This document shows, in pieces, positions 25,521-35,218 of a DNA stretch of 51,593 nt (its first letter is position 1; every line of letters starts with the position of its first letter). The translations under genes and the position numbers were made by a program. The notes under the pieces were generated by a model. The model did no database searches and was not told the origin of the DNA. It saw only the letters and a program-made list of their open reading frames with translations. Source of the DNA: Oscillospiraceae bacterium (lineage in GTDB: Bacteria > Bacillota > Clostridia > Oscillospirales > Oscillospiraceae); contig JAFODZ010000020.1 in the NCBI GenBank assembly GCA_017380435.1, positions 1-51,593 of the forward strand, given 5' to 3'.

Positions 25521-26284
25521 CACCCCAATCCTACGCATTCGGTGCAGATGGCAGCGGCTTTTGCCAGCACATCGGCCATACCGCCGAAGCAGAAGCCGAC
25601 TACCAAAACCACCACGGCAATGACCAAAACAGAATACCGGGCGATGATCACGCCGGTCTGCTTTTTCTCTTTCACAGCAGGAATAGCATCGGATGCTGCG
25701 CCCTGGGCCAAGGCCTGTTTGACAAGCTCAATTTCCTTGCGCATACTGAATTTTTTGTGGTAAGCGGTAAAGATCGCAAAGCAGCAGGGGAGGGTAAGAC
25801 AGGTGAAAAACAGCGGCATTGCCTGCAAAACGGCGCTATTGGCATCGTCGGGATAGTTTTGCGCGTTTAAGGCATAGCCGAAAAACAAACTGCTGCAAAA
25901 AACAAGCACGCCGGCAGTGCAGCCGCGCCACGCCATCCGCCAAATCCGCTTTTTCCGGATGGCTTGCACCAGCTCCGGAGGGCATTTGGTGATATCGACC
26001 TTTTTGCAAAGGTTATGCAGTATAGTTTCGTACTGCTTTTCCGGCTTCAGCTTTGTTTCCCGGAAGGAAAAGGCATCGATCAAGAAACCGACGATCACCA
26101 GGGCAAGACAGCAGAAAACAGGAATTGAGATGGTATCAAAGGCTGCTGCCACCGATTCCCGGGAGAATGACCCCGCCTGGAAGTCATAAATATCCACACA
26201 GGCCACGATCAGACAGATGCCGCAAATGACGAGCACCACACTGAGGATGATCCCGTAAAGCAGATGGAGGTATTTTTTTGTCAT
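25520..26284 (-). CDS. Membrane protein with C-terminal CTEC motif (CD1871A-like tail)
   Basis: 254 residues with about five membrane helices and a soluble stretch (about 70-105). The last helix ends in ICTECVGLG, placing C247 and C250 at the extreme C terminus. This tail strongly resembles the small CD1871A-family CXXC proteins of clostridia, which end in a similar CxECIGxG sequence. Here it is attached to a longer polytopic protein. The neighbouring 4Fe-4S/TlpA gene starts on this gene's stop, so the two products probably work together, the CXXC pair perhaps passing electrons or thiols. ATG 26284 is supported by GGAGG eight bases upstream; open sequence upstream in the same frame runs antisense to the protease gene and is rejected. 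The family comparison is from memory. Confidence 0.75.
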   Translation of the reverse strand: MTKKYLHLLYGIILSVVLVICGICLIVACVDIYDFQAGSFSRESVAAAFDTISIPVFCCLALVIVGFLIDAFSFRETKLKPEKQYETILHNLCKKVDITKCPPELVQAIRKKRIWRMAWRGCTAGVLVFCSSLFFGYALNAQNYPDDANSAVLQAMPLFFTCLTLPCCFAIFTAYHKKFSMRKEIELVKQALAQGAASDAIPAVKEKKQTGVIIARYSVLVIAVVVLVVGFCFGGMADVLAKAAAICTECVGLG

Positions 26285-26317
26285 ATCCACGCCTCCTGCG
26301 TTCAAATTTCGCCTTTT

Positions 26318-26346
26318 ACTATAACATAAGCGGCGAAAAAAGTAAA
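26318..26346 (-). promoter_or_regulatory. Promoter for the CTEC-tail and 4Fe-4S/TlpA genes
   Basis: On the minus strand: TTTACT (26346-26341), 17-base spacer, TATAGT (26323-26318), 34 bases before the start codon. Confidence 0.65.
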
Positions 26347-26426
26347 TCCAAAACTGCACACAAGACCACAATCCCCGCTTATATACAATAATAAAAAGAA
26401 AATCATGGGTTTTGCCCATAAAAACC

Positions 26427-26455
26427 TTGCTTTTTATTTGGAAATGCGATAGAAT
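26427..26455 (+). promoter_or_regulatory. Promoter for the protease-peptide uptake gene set
   Basis: TTGCTT (26427-26432), 17-base spacer, TAGAAT (26450-26455), 66 bases before ATG 26522. It is divergent from the promoter at 26318-26346. Confidence 0.5.
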
Positions 26456-26521
26456 AAAATGGACTATGTATAAGGCGAAGTAGCCTGTTTTTGACATTAA
26501 ATGAGAAAGGCGATTCAACTC

Positions 26522-29500
26522 ATGAAAAACAAAATGCACCCAAGTATTTTGCGCAAGCTGGCGGCCTTGCTGCTGGTGATATCTATGGTATCCGGCTTTG
26601 CGCTGATCCCCCATGCCAGTGCGGCGGAAGGGGAGGACTTCTCCATCAACAAGATGGAAGGGGTCAAGGTGGATTACGAGAGTTATCTGGATAACTCCGT
26701 GATGTACCGCCTGCCCGAGACCATCCGGGATGATGAGGAGATCTCCGTCATCATCACCCTGGAGCAAATTAATCTGATGGATGCCTACGAAGGTACCGAT
26801 AAGGCTATGAGCTTTACAGATTATGCTTTGTCCAGCCAGGATGCAGCTGACCTTCGGGCAGCCATCACTGCCGACCGGGCAGCAATGCTGGAAAAGCTGG
26901 ATGCCCAGGGCATTGCCTATTCTACAGGCGAGGTGTTCGACACCTTGCTCACCGGCTATGAGCTGGTGATCCGGGCTTCGGATTATGCCGCTGTTGCCCA
27001 GTCTGTCAGCGACGGCAGCAAGATCGTAGTAGGCGAGGTTTACCGGGCAGCGGAAGCGCAGCTGGTGGAAAATACCGTTAATGTTTATGAAACCGGTATC
27101 TTCAAAAGCGGCGAATCCGGCTACGACGGTACGGGTATGGTGGTAGCGGTTTTGGATACGGGTTTGGATTCCAAGCACACCGCCTTCAGCACCGCAAACT
27201 TCACCTCCGATAAGCTGGGTCTGACCTATGAGCAGGTGGCCGCAGTTCTCGACCGCACCAAGGCCAAGGAGCTGGCCGGCGACTTGAGCGTTGACGATGT
27301 ATATATCAACGAAAAAGTCCCCTTCGGCTATGACTACGCCGACAACGACCCGGATGTGTTCTCCACCCACAATAATCACGGCACTCACGTTTCCGGCGTG
27401 ATTGTGGGCAAGGACGACACCATCACCGGCGTTGCGCCCAATGCCCAGCTGGTTTCCATGAAGGTTTTCTCCGATATTATGGATACCGCCCGGGCAGCCT
27501 GGATTCTCAACGCGTTGGAAGACTGCGTGATTTTGGGCGTGGATGTGATCAATATGTCCCTGGGTACTGCCTGCGGCTTCGGCACGGAGGGCGAGGAGGA
27601 AATGACCAGCGGCGTGTATGAGAAAATCCGCAAGGCAGGCATTTCTCTGATTGTGGCAGCCTCCAACAGCTACAGCTCCGCCTACGGCTCTGAGCGCAAC
27701 GGTAACCTGGGCCTGACCTCCAACCCCGATACCGGCACAGTCGGTTCTCCCGGTACATATGCAGGAACCATGTCTGTTGCCTCCATCAACGGTGAAGAAA
27801 CTCCCTATATCGAGTTTAACGATACCATCATCTATTTCGACGAAACCACCAACGGCGCTTCCAAGGAAAACGATTTCTTCGAAACACTCCTGGGTGAGGA
27901 AGATTCCCGTACTTATGAATATGTTGTCATCCCCGGCGTAGGCCGTGCAGCGGACTATACCGGCATGGATGTGACGGGCAAGATCGCCCTGGTCCGCCGC
28001 GGTGACAATACCTTCGAAGAAAAGGCGATGATCGCCGAGGCCCAGGGTGCTGCCGGTATCATCATCTATAACAACGTTTCCGGCGAGATCAAAATGAATG
28101 TGGGCAAGGCAAAGCTGGCTGTTTGCTCCATCACCCAGGACGACGGCGAAATGCTGGTAGCAGCCGGCGGCGGCAAGCTGAAGATCAAGAAGGATCAGAC
28201 CTCCGGCCCCTTCATCTCCGATTTCTCCTCCTGGGGTCCCACCCCGGAGCTGGGCATCAAGCCGGAAATCACCGCCCACGGCGGCAACATTCTCTCCTCC
28301 GTCACCGGCGGCGGTTACGACCGTCTGTCCGGTACCTCCATGGCCTGCCCCAACCTGGCAGGTGTGGCCATCCTGCTGCGGCAGTATGTGGTGGAGAATT
28401 TCCCCGATATTGCCAATGACAGCTGCGCGGTCAACGATATGGTTTACGGTCTGCTGATGTCCACTGCCGATATCGCCTTCGGCACCAACGGACAGCCCTA
28501 TTTCGTCAGAAAGCAGGGCGCAGGTCTTGCCAATCTGATGGCTGCCATTCGTACGCCCGCAGTCCTCACGGCCTACGACCGTAAGGGCAACGAAATGGAC
28601 AAGCCGAAGCTGGAGCTGGGCGACGATCCCGAAAAGACCGGCATCTATCAGATGACCTTCGATATCCGCAACTTCGGCAAGAAAACCGTAAAATATGAGC
28701 TGGGCGCCTATGTGATGACCGAGGGCGTCAGCGATACCAAGACCAGCGCCGGTGAAACCACCGTTACGGAAGAAGCGGTGATTCTGGAGGGCGCACAAAT
28801 CACCATCGACTCCGTGGAGGGCGGCAAGCTTTCCAAGAATACCGTTTCTGTCAAGGAAGGTGAAACCGCCAAGGTCACCGTGACCATCACCCTCACCGAG
28901 GAAAACAAGGCATATCTGGATACCTCCTTTGAAAACGGTATGTATGTGGAGGGCTTCATCACCCTTACCGCAAAATCCGGCGCCGATGTAAATCTGAACA
29001 TCCCTTATCTGGCCTTCTACGGCGACTGGACTTGCGCTCCGCTGTTCGACTTGGACTACTTTGAGACCAACGCCGACGAGCTGGACGATTCCATCGCCAA
29101 GGAAGACAAGCTGCTGGCTGATGCCTACTCCACCCGTCCCGTCGGCGGCTTGACCGAGGACTATATCAACTACTTAGGTTCCTACTATTTCCTGCAAGAC
29201 CCCAGCGATATTACCATTTCCGCAAACCGGGACTATGTGGCGCTGTCCAACCAGGAGGCAACGATCCACTCCTTGCGGTTTGTGTTTGCAGGTCTTCTGC
29301 GCAATGCCAAGAAAATCGAGGTTGTGATCACCGACGATACCACAGGCGAAGTGATCTTTGAGACCGTGGATGATGATGTGCGCAAGTCCTATGGCGACGG
29401 CGGCTCTATCTACCCGGCCAATGTGGAGATCGAGTTCGACACCATGGACTACAACCTGGCCAACAATACCCAATACACCGTAACCCTCACCGGTTATCTG

Positions 29501-32500
29501 GACTACGGCAACGGCGGTCTGGAAACCAACGAGAAAAATACTTTTACCTTCCCTCTGACGGTGGACTTCCAAGCGCCCACCATTACGGATGTGCGCTATG
29601 AATACGAGTACGACAAGGCGCTCAAGAAGAACCGGCTGTATGCTTATGTGGATGTATATGACAACCATTATGCTATGGCGGCACAGCTTGGCTTCGTGGG
29701 AAGCGGCCCGGATGAAGAGGGCAATATGGTTCCCGAAATGTTCGGCTTTGAGCAGTATCTGACGCCTATTTACTCTCAGAAAAACAGCACCACCACCGTA
29801 AAGCTGGAGCTGACCGACTATATCTATGAGCTAAAGGAAAACGCCCGCAACAAAAACACCTTTGCGCTGACTTGCTACGACTACGCAATGAACTATGCCA
29901 CTTATGAGATCGGCCTGCCTACAGATTTCACCGATTTCTACTTCGACTCCATCGCCGAAGAGGGCATTGTTCTCAGCCCCAATGAAACCTACACCCTGGA
30001 TCCGCTGGTAGCACCTGCTACCGAATGGGCAGAGCTGCTGAACTTCACCTCCTCCAGAACCAGCGTTGTGCGTATTGTTAACAACAAGCTGGTGGCTGTA
30101 GGAGAGGGCAACGCAGTTGTCAAAGTCAGCAGTCCCGACAATGCCATCAGCACCACCTTTAAGGTGACAGTCCTCGGAGAAGAGGATGAAGGCTACCGCC
30201 GCTACGATAAGCCGGTGGCAGACATCTTCCGGCTGACAGGTTATACCACCAAAAAGGCCTACTATGTGGTAGATAACAACGAAAAGGATATCGGCGATAC
30301 CGACGATAAGCGTTTCTTCGAGGGTAACTACAATTTGTCCATGTATCCCTCCGAAACGGTTCTGCTCACCTATGACCTGGATCCCTATTTCCCCAGAGAT
30401 ACCACAGTGGAATTTGAAACCAGCAACGAAAACATCGTTAAGATCGACCAAAACGGCAATGTGACTGCTGTGGCAGAGGGTTTTGCCTCCGTGACCGTTA
30501 AGGTTATGATGGACGGCAAGAGCACCTTCTACTCCCAGTCCGTATCTGTGGAAGTCAAAGATCCCTTCATTACCACCGGCGCAAGCCTGACCCACTACTA
30601 TGGTAACGGCGGTCTGGTCGTCGTGCCGGAGGATCTGACACTGACGGAGATCGGAAACTTCGCCTTTGCCAACTTTAACTATGTTGCCAAAACCCCGGAA
30701 GAACTGGAATTTGACGATGCAGAAACCAGCAAGCAGTGGTACATCGGCGAATCCACCATCACCAAGGTCATTCTCCCCGAGGGCATCGAAAAGATCGGCG
30801 CTTACGCCTTTGCAAACCTCACCGGCCTGGAAGAAATCGTCCTGCCCTCCACTTTGGAAGCGATTGAATACGGCGCATTCTACGGTTGCAGCGCTTTGCA
30901 GAAGGTAACCTTCAGCGGCGATAACAACCTGAAGATCATCAGCAAGAGCGCTTTTGAAAGCTGCGACCTCCAGGGCACATTGGAACTGAGCGCTATCTGC
31001 GTCATTTCCGACTATGCCTTTGCCGGCAACCAGGACTTAAAGGGCATCACCACCACCGATACCCTGCTGTCCATCGGTGAATACGCGTTTGCCGGCTGTA
31101 AGAGCCTGGAGAATGTGACCATTACCGCCGAAAAGGTGAAATACGGCCCCTATGCCTTCACTGGCTGCGAGGCGCTGAAATCCTTCTATGTCAATGCATC
31201 CGTCCTGCCCGAGGGTATGTTCTATGAGAGCAAGAACCTGACAAAGGTAACCGTTGGTCCCGATGTCAACGAGATCGGCGAATTTGCCTTCCGGGATACG
31301 GCGGTGGAAACCTTTGAAATCGCCTCCGGCAGCAAGACCTACAAGGTCCAGACGGCTGAGTGCATTTTGTCCGCAGATGGAAAACAGTTGGTGGCAGTTG
31401 CCCCCACCCTCACCGGTGAATATACAGCCAATGCCGATGTTACCTCTGTGGCCGGCGGCGCATTTTCCAACAATAGAAAAATCACCGCAGTCAAGCTGCC
31501 CAATGTTACCCAGGTAGGGGACTATGCCTTCGGCTCTGCGGAAAAGCTGGAAACTGTGACCCTGGGAACGCTGACAAAGATCGGCGAATATGCCTTCTTT
31601 GAAACTCCCATCACCCAGCTGCCTGCTGTGGCAGAAGATGTGCAGATCGGCAAGTACGCCTTTGCCAAGACCGGTCTGACCTCCGTTGCAATTCCCAACG
31701 GTATGACGGTCAATGAGGGCGTGTTCGCCCAGTGCGAAAACCTGCAAACCATTACCATCGGCGACGATGTTACCCTGGGAAGCTTCGCCTTCAATATGGA
31801 CAAGGACGAAAACTTCACCATCCGTAACTACGACGAAAACGATACCAAGTATTTCTACTACGAGTTCAATTCCTCCCTCACGGAGCTGACCATCGGCAAC
31901 AATGCCGTCATCGGGGAAAACGCCTTTGCTTACCACGCCAATCTGGAAAAGGTGACCCTGGGCGAAAATGCCGATATCGGCAAGCAGGCATTTTATAGCT
32001 GTACATCCCTGGCGGACATCGATCTGAGCAAGGCTGTCAAAATCGGTGATTATGCCTTCTCCGGTGATGAGTACTATATCTGCACCGACGAAAATATGGC
32101 CTACGCCGCAGTTTCTACTGAGGGTGAGTATCTGACCACCAACCACGCCACCGCACTGGTTAAGGCAGATCTGAGCGCAGCCGCTTCTATCGGCGAGTAT
32201 GCTTTTGCAATGTGTCCGGAGCTGACTGAGGTCATTTTGAACGAAAACATCACCAATATTCCCCAGTATGCCTTCGCAAGCTGCGAAAAGCTGGCTGCCA
32301 TCGACCTGAGCAAGGTGCAAACCGTTGGCGAATACGCCTTTATGGAAACCGGCGCTCTGGAAACGGTGGATCTGTCTGTTGCCACCAAGCTGGATAAATA
32401 TGCCTTCGTCAACGGCGCGGCGCTGACATCCGTAACCCTCAATCCCGAGGGAACGGACATGGGAGAAGGCGCATTTGCCTACTGCCAGAAGCTGACGGAT

Positions 32501-33829
32501 GTTCAAAATCTGTCTGCTGCCAAAAATATCGGCGATTACGCCTTTGCTTATGGCACTTTGGCTGAGGCTGACCTTACCGGCGCAGAAAATATCGGCAAGC
32601 ACGCCTTTATGAAGGAAGAACCCGCACCGCTGAAGGTGACCCTGGGTGAAAATCTGAAAACCCTGGGCGACAACCCCTTCGCAATGTGCCGCTTAGAACC
32701 TTTCTGCCAGGTGGAAACCGTTGATTTTAACGGCACAGCCACCGAAAACAGAACCTATACCTACGATATTTCCGATTCCGTAAAGGTGATTGACGGCTCG
32801 CTGTACTGCTGCAGCGATGGCAGTATGCAGCTGGTCACCTACGCAGGAACCAATCCTGCGGATGTGCAGGTGGCTGAGGATACCGACCGGATCACCGCCA
32901 TGGCCTTTGCTTCCTCTGATGTGCAGATGGTAACAATGCCCTCTACGGTATTTGCCATCGGCCACAAGGCATTCTTCGGCTGTGACGAGCTGGAAATCGT
33001 GGTGTTCGGCTCTCACGAATCTCCCATTATGGAAGAGGAATTTGACCCCCGCTACTATGAAGTTATGGAGCATGTCCCCGGCACCGGCGACTTCGGCACT
33101 TATACCGATTACGACGGCCAGGAAGTGATGATCACCGGTATGGGCCTGCTGCCCTACTTTATGTGGAATGTCACCGACGGAATGTACTTCGATGTCTATT
33201 ACGGCGCTAACTTCAAGGATTATGTGGGCTATGTGGATAACAAGATTCTGATGGTCAAGCCGGTCAACGGCGTGCACTACGACTCCTTTATTCTGGATCA
33301 GTACTTCGATGTGGTCATTGACGGCGCGCAAGCACCGACCAAGCACACCCTCAAGACCATCGCCGCCATCCGGGCGATCCCCGAGCGTGTTTCCTATGAG
33401 CAGAAGCATCTTGTGGAGCATGCCCGCGCTCTGTACAGCCAGATTGGTACTTTGGAGCAGCAGGCATTGGTTGTCAACTATGCCGATCTGATCTCTGCCG
33501 AGCAGCGTATTATTGCTCTGGATCCCAACCAGGAAACCCAGACCCCTGTGGAAAATGAACAGCAGGAAGAAGAAAAAACCAATAGCGTTTTCTCCATTGT
33601 GCTTCTTTGCCTGGGTCTTGTGGCACTGGTGGCTGTTATCGTGTTCGTGCAGATCATTCGGAAAAAGGTCAAAGCCAGAAAGCTGCAAGCCCAGCAGGAA
33701 ACGCCCGCTGAGCAGATCCCGGAAGAAATTGCAGAAGAACCCGCGGAAGAAATCGCGGAAGAACCTGCAGAAGAAGTTTTGGAAGAAACAGCAGAAGAAA
33801 CCGCTCAACCCGAAGAAACCGAACAGTAA
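26522..33829 (+). CDS. Giant membrane-anchored subtilisin-like serine protease with BspA-type LRR ectodomain
   Basis: 2435 residues. After a signal peptide (cleavage near HASA) and prodomain comes an S8 subtilase with Asp212 (AVLDTG), His286 (NNHGTHVSG), oxyanion Asn382 (VAASN) and Ser606 (GTSMA). A protease-associated domain is inserted at about 470-560, as in lactocepin/C5a-peptidase enzymes. An Fn3-like region (about 690-1000) and two Big_2-like domains (about 1156-1220, 1273-1355) follow. An LRR array of BspA type runs from about 1370 to 2165. Near the C terminus is one membrane helix (about 2355-2377) with RKKVKARK after it and a Glu-rich repetitive tail of about 50 residues that should face the cytoplasm. 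All catalytic residues are present. ATG 26522 has AAAGG upstream and starts the signal peptide; ATG 26501 lacks a ribosome site. It probably degrades external proteins for the peptide transporter downstream. Confidence 0.92.
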   Translation: MKNKMHPSILRKLAALLLVISMVSGFALIPHASAAEGEDFSINKMEGVKVDYESYLDNSVMYRLPETIRDDEEISVIITLEQINLMDAYEGTDKAMSFTDYALSSQDAADLRAAITADRAAMLEKLDAQGIAYSTGEVFDTLLTGYELVIRASDYAAVAQSVSDGSKIVVGEVYRAAEAQLVENTVNVYETGIFKSGESGYDGTGMVVAVLDTGLDSKHTAFSTANFTSDKLGLTYEQVAAVLDRTKAKELAGDLSVDDVYINEKVPFGYDYADNDPDVFSTHNNHGTHVSGVIVGKDDTITGVAPNAQLVSMKVFSDIMDTARAAWILNALEDCVILGVDVINMSLGTACGFGTEGEEEMTSGVYEKIRKAGISLIVAASNSYSSAYGSERNGNLGLTSNPDTGTVGSPGTYAGTMSVASINGEETPYIEFNDTIIYFDETTNGASKENDFFETLLGEEDSRTYEYVVIPGVGRAADYTGMDVTGKIALVRRGDNTFEEKAMIAEAQGAAGIIIYNNVSGEIKMNVGKAKLAVCSITQDDGEMLVAAGGGKLKIKKDQTSGPFISDFSSWGPTPELGIKPEITAHGGNILSSVTGGGYDRLSGTSMACPNLAGVAILLRQYVVENFPDIANDSCAVNDMVYGLLMSTADIAFGTNGQPYFVRKQGAGLANLMAAIRTPAVLTAYDRKGNEMDKPKLELGDDPEKTGIYQMTFDIRNFGKKTVKYELGAYVMTEGVSDTKTSAGETTVTEEAVILEGAQITIDSVEGGKLSKNTVSVKEGETAKVTVTITLTEENKAYLDTSFENGMYVEGFITLTAKSGADVNLNIPYLAFYGDWTCAPLFDLDYFETNADELDDSIAKEDKLLADAYSTRPVGGLTEDYINYLGSYYFLQDPSDITISANRDYVALSNQEATIHSLRFVFAGLLRNAKKIEVVITDDTTGEVIFETVDDDVRKSYGDGGSIYPANVEIEFDTMDYNLANNTQYTVTLTGYLDYGNGGLETNEKNTFTFPLTVDFQAPTITDVRYEYEYDKALKKNRLYAYVDVYDNHYAMAAQLGFVGSGPDEEGNMVPEMFGFEQYLTPIYSQKNSTTTVKLELTDYIYELKENARNKNTFALTCYDYAMNYATYEIGLPTDFTDFYFDSIAEEGIVLSPNETYTLDPLVAPATEWAELLNFTSSRTSVVRIVNNKLVAVGEGNAVVKVSSPDNAISTTFKVTVLGEEDEGYRRYDKPVADIFRLTGYTTKKAYYVVDNNEKDIGDTDDKRFFEGNYNLSMYPSETVLLTYDLDPYFPRDTTVEFETSNENIVKIDQNGNVTAVAEGFASVTVKVMMDGKSTFYSQSVSVEVKDPFITTGASLTHYYGNGGLVVVPEDLTLTEIGNFAFANFNYVAKTPEELEFDDAETSKQWYIGESTITKVILPEGIEKIGAYAFANLTGLEEIVLPSTLEAIEYGAFYGCSALQKVTFSGDNNLKIISKSAFESCDLQGTLELSAICVISDYAFAGNQDLKGITTTDTLLSIGEYAFAGCKSLENVTITAEKVKYGPYAFTGCEALKSFYVNASVLPEGMFYESKNLTKVTVGPDVNEIGEFAFRDTAVETFEIASGSKTYKVQTAECILSADGKQLVAVAPTLTGEYTANADVTSVAGGAFSNNRKITAVKLPNVTQVGDYAFGSAEKLETVTLGTLTKIGEYAFFETPITQLPAVAEDVQIGKYAFAKTGLTSVAIPNGMTVNEGVFAQCENLQTITIGDDVTLGSFAFNMDKDENFTIRNYDENDTKYFYYEFNSSLTELTIGNNAVIGENAFAYHANLEKVTLGENADIGKQAFYSCTSLADIDLSKAVKIGDYAFSGDEYYICTDENMAYAAVSTEGEYLTTNHATALVKADLSAAASIGEYAFAMCPELTEVILNENITNIPQYAFASCEKLAAIDLSKVQTVGEYAFMETGALETVDLSVATKLDKYAFVNGAALTSVTLNPEGTDMGEGAFAYCQKLTDVQNLSAAKNIGDYAFAYGTLAEADLTGAENIGKHAFMKEEPAPLKVTLGENLKTLGDNPFAMCRLEPFCQVETVDFNGTATENRTYTYDISDSVKVIDGSLYCCSDGSMQLVTYAGTNPADVQVAEDTDRITAMAFASSDVQMVTMPSTVFAIGHKAFFGCDELEIVVFGSHESPIMEEEFDPRYYEVMEHVPGTGDFGTYTDYDGQEVMITGMGLLPYFMWNVTDGMYFDVYYGANFKDYVGYVDNKILMVKPVNGVHYDSFILDQYFDVVIDGAQAPTKHTLKTIAAIRAIPERVSYEQKHLVEHARALYSQIGTLEQQALVVNYADLISAEQRIIALDPNQETQTPVENEQQEEEKTNSVFSIVLLCLGLVALVAVIVFVQIIRKKVKARKLQAQQETPAEQIPEEIAEEPAEEIAEEPAEEVLEETAEETAQPEETEQ

Positions 33830-33843
33830 GCAATGATAATGAT

Positions 33844-33868
33844 GGGCAAAGCCGCAATGGCTTTGCCC
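33844..33868 (+). promoter_or_regulatory. Hairpin between protease and lipoprotein genes
   Basis: A perfect 10-bp stem GGGCAAAGCC/GGCTTTGCCC with a five-base loop and no T run, just before the next ribosome site. It could stabilise or process the mRNA. Confidence 0.45.
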
Positions 33869-33889
33869 ACCGGAAGGAAGATGCACAAA

Positions 33890-35200
33890 ATGAATCAATT
33901 GAAAAAGCGACTGCCCTTGTGCCTGCTGCTTTTGCTCATGGTGGCGCTTCTGGTCGGCTGTGGGGAGGAAAATCCCTACGCAGTCAACGACAGCGAGGAT
34001 TTCACCGTCAGCATCCGCTTTGATGCCAACGGCGGTTCTTTTACCACCACCGACACCCCGGCTATCGTAGATTCCTACAATATCACCGATTTGCCGGTGA
34101 ATGGGGAGGGCAAGGTGGAGATTCCCTTGCTTGCACCCAACGATAAGACCCGTAAGGATGCCTGCACCGCGGCAAAGGACGGCTATTTCCTGGCTGGCTG
34201 GTATGCCCAGCGCACGGAAAACGCCGATGGCACTTATGCCTATGCAGAACCCTGGGATTTTGCCAACAATCGGGTTAAAGTCGATCCCAACGGCACTTAT
34301 ACCGCCAGCGAGCCGGTTTTGACCTTGTATGCCGGTTGGGCGCCGGAATTTACCGTGGAGTATTATGACCGGGCAGATGGCAGCCTGATCGGGGAATATG
34401 CTTTTTCTCCTGCCAGCGGCATGGAGATCCAAATTCCCGCCTGGAGCGAAGAAACCGGCGCACTGGAAATGTTCAAATTCCCCAAGCGTGCAGGCTACAC
34501 GCTGGAAACGGTCAGCTATGACTCGGAAGGTCTGCAAACGGTGGACACCGAAACCGTTCTTCACCCTGCTGTGCTGGATAGCGCCAGCGCCACCGTCACC
34601 GGCGGCACGCTGAAGCTCTACACCACCTGGCGGGAAGGGGAGTGGTACCGGATCACCTCCGCAGAGCAATTTGCCGACAATTTTAATCCCCAGGGCTGCT
34701 ATGATATTCTGGCAGATCTGGACTTTACCGAGGAAAACTGGCCCACTGCGCTGATGCACGGCAATTTCTCCGGCAAGATCAACGGCAACGGCCATACCAT
34801 TTCCAACATCACTTTGACCCAAACCGATAATTCCCGGCTGCAAACCGGCCTGTTCGGAAATTTGACCGAGGAAGCCAGCATCCGCGACATCACATTTGAT
34901 AATGTGGAGCTGACCATCAAGGGCGGCGCCCGTGTTGCCGGCGCATCCTTCGGCCTGCTGGCAGGCACGGTATCTGCCGATACCCAGCTTGACGCAGTGG
35001 CCATTACCAATAGCCGGCTGCTGATCCATTCCCGTTGCTATTTCGCATTTGACGATTATGCCATTGGCCTGCTTTGCGGCACCGGTACTGCCCCCGTGGA
35101 CAATTCCGGCATCGTATGCACCGCCACAGGCGACAATCCTGAAAAAGTCAATATTACCGTAGCCGATTCGATGGTCACCGTCGAATTCCTTACGGAGTAA
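33890..35200 (+). CDS. Lipoprotein with InlB-type beta repeats and a GLUG-like region
   Basis: 436 residues. The signal peptide ends LVGC (Cys24). Residues about 36-150 and 150-230 look like Listeria-Bacteroides (InlB B-type) repeats, with FDANGGSF, GYFLAGWYAQ, LTLYAGWAP and VEYYDRADG. The C-terminal part (from about 240) has DILADLDFTEENWP, FSGKINGNGHTISN, LFGNLTEEASIRDITF and FGLLAGTVSADTQL, the beta-helical GLUG-type pattern of surface proteins. No enzymatic motif is visible; a binding or surface role is likely. ATG 33890 is chosen for spacing to GGAAGGA; ATG 33881 lies too close to it. It is only 60 bases after the protease and 18 before the peptide-binding protein, so it is probably part of the same operon. 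Confidence 0.78.
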   Translation: MNQLKKRLPLCLLLLLMVALLVGCGEENPYAVNDSEDFTVSIRFDANGGSFTTTDTPAIVDSYNITDLPVNGEGKVEIPLLAPNDKTRKDACTAAKDGYFLAGWYAQRTENADGTYAYAEPWDFANNRVKVDPNGTYTASEPVLTLYAGWAPEFTVEYYDRADGSLIGEYAFSPASGMEIQIPAWSEETGALEMFKFPKRAGYTLETVSYDSEGLQTVDTETVLHPAVLDSASATVTGGTLKLYTTWREGEWYRITSAEQFADNFNPQGCYDILADLDFTEENWPTALMHGNFSGKINGNGHTISNITLTQTDNSRLQTGLFGNLTEEASIRDITFDNVELTIKGGARVAGASFGLLAGTVSADTQLDAVAITNSRLLIHSRCYFAFDDYAIGLLCGTGTAPVDNSGIVCTATGDNPEKVNITVADSMVTVEFLTE

Positions 35201-35218
35201 AATAAAAGGAGTATCCAT

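Noticed and set aside
26285-28798. Upstream extension of the CTEC-tail gene to a 1092-residue product
   Set aside because: The extension lies antisense to the protease gene; GGAGG and a promoter directly before 26284 mark the true start.
33541-33829. LPXTG sorting signal at the end of the giant protease
   Set aside because: There is a membrane helix followed by a long acidic tail, but no LPXTG-like motif before the helix.
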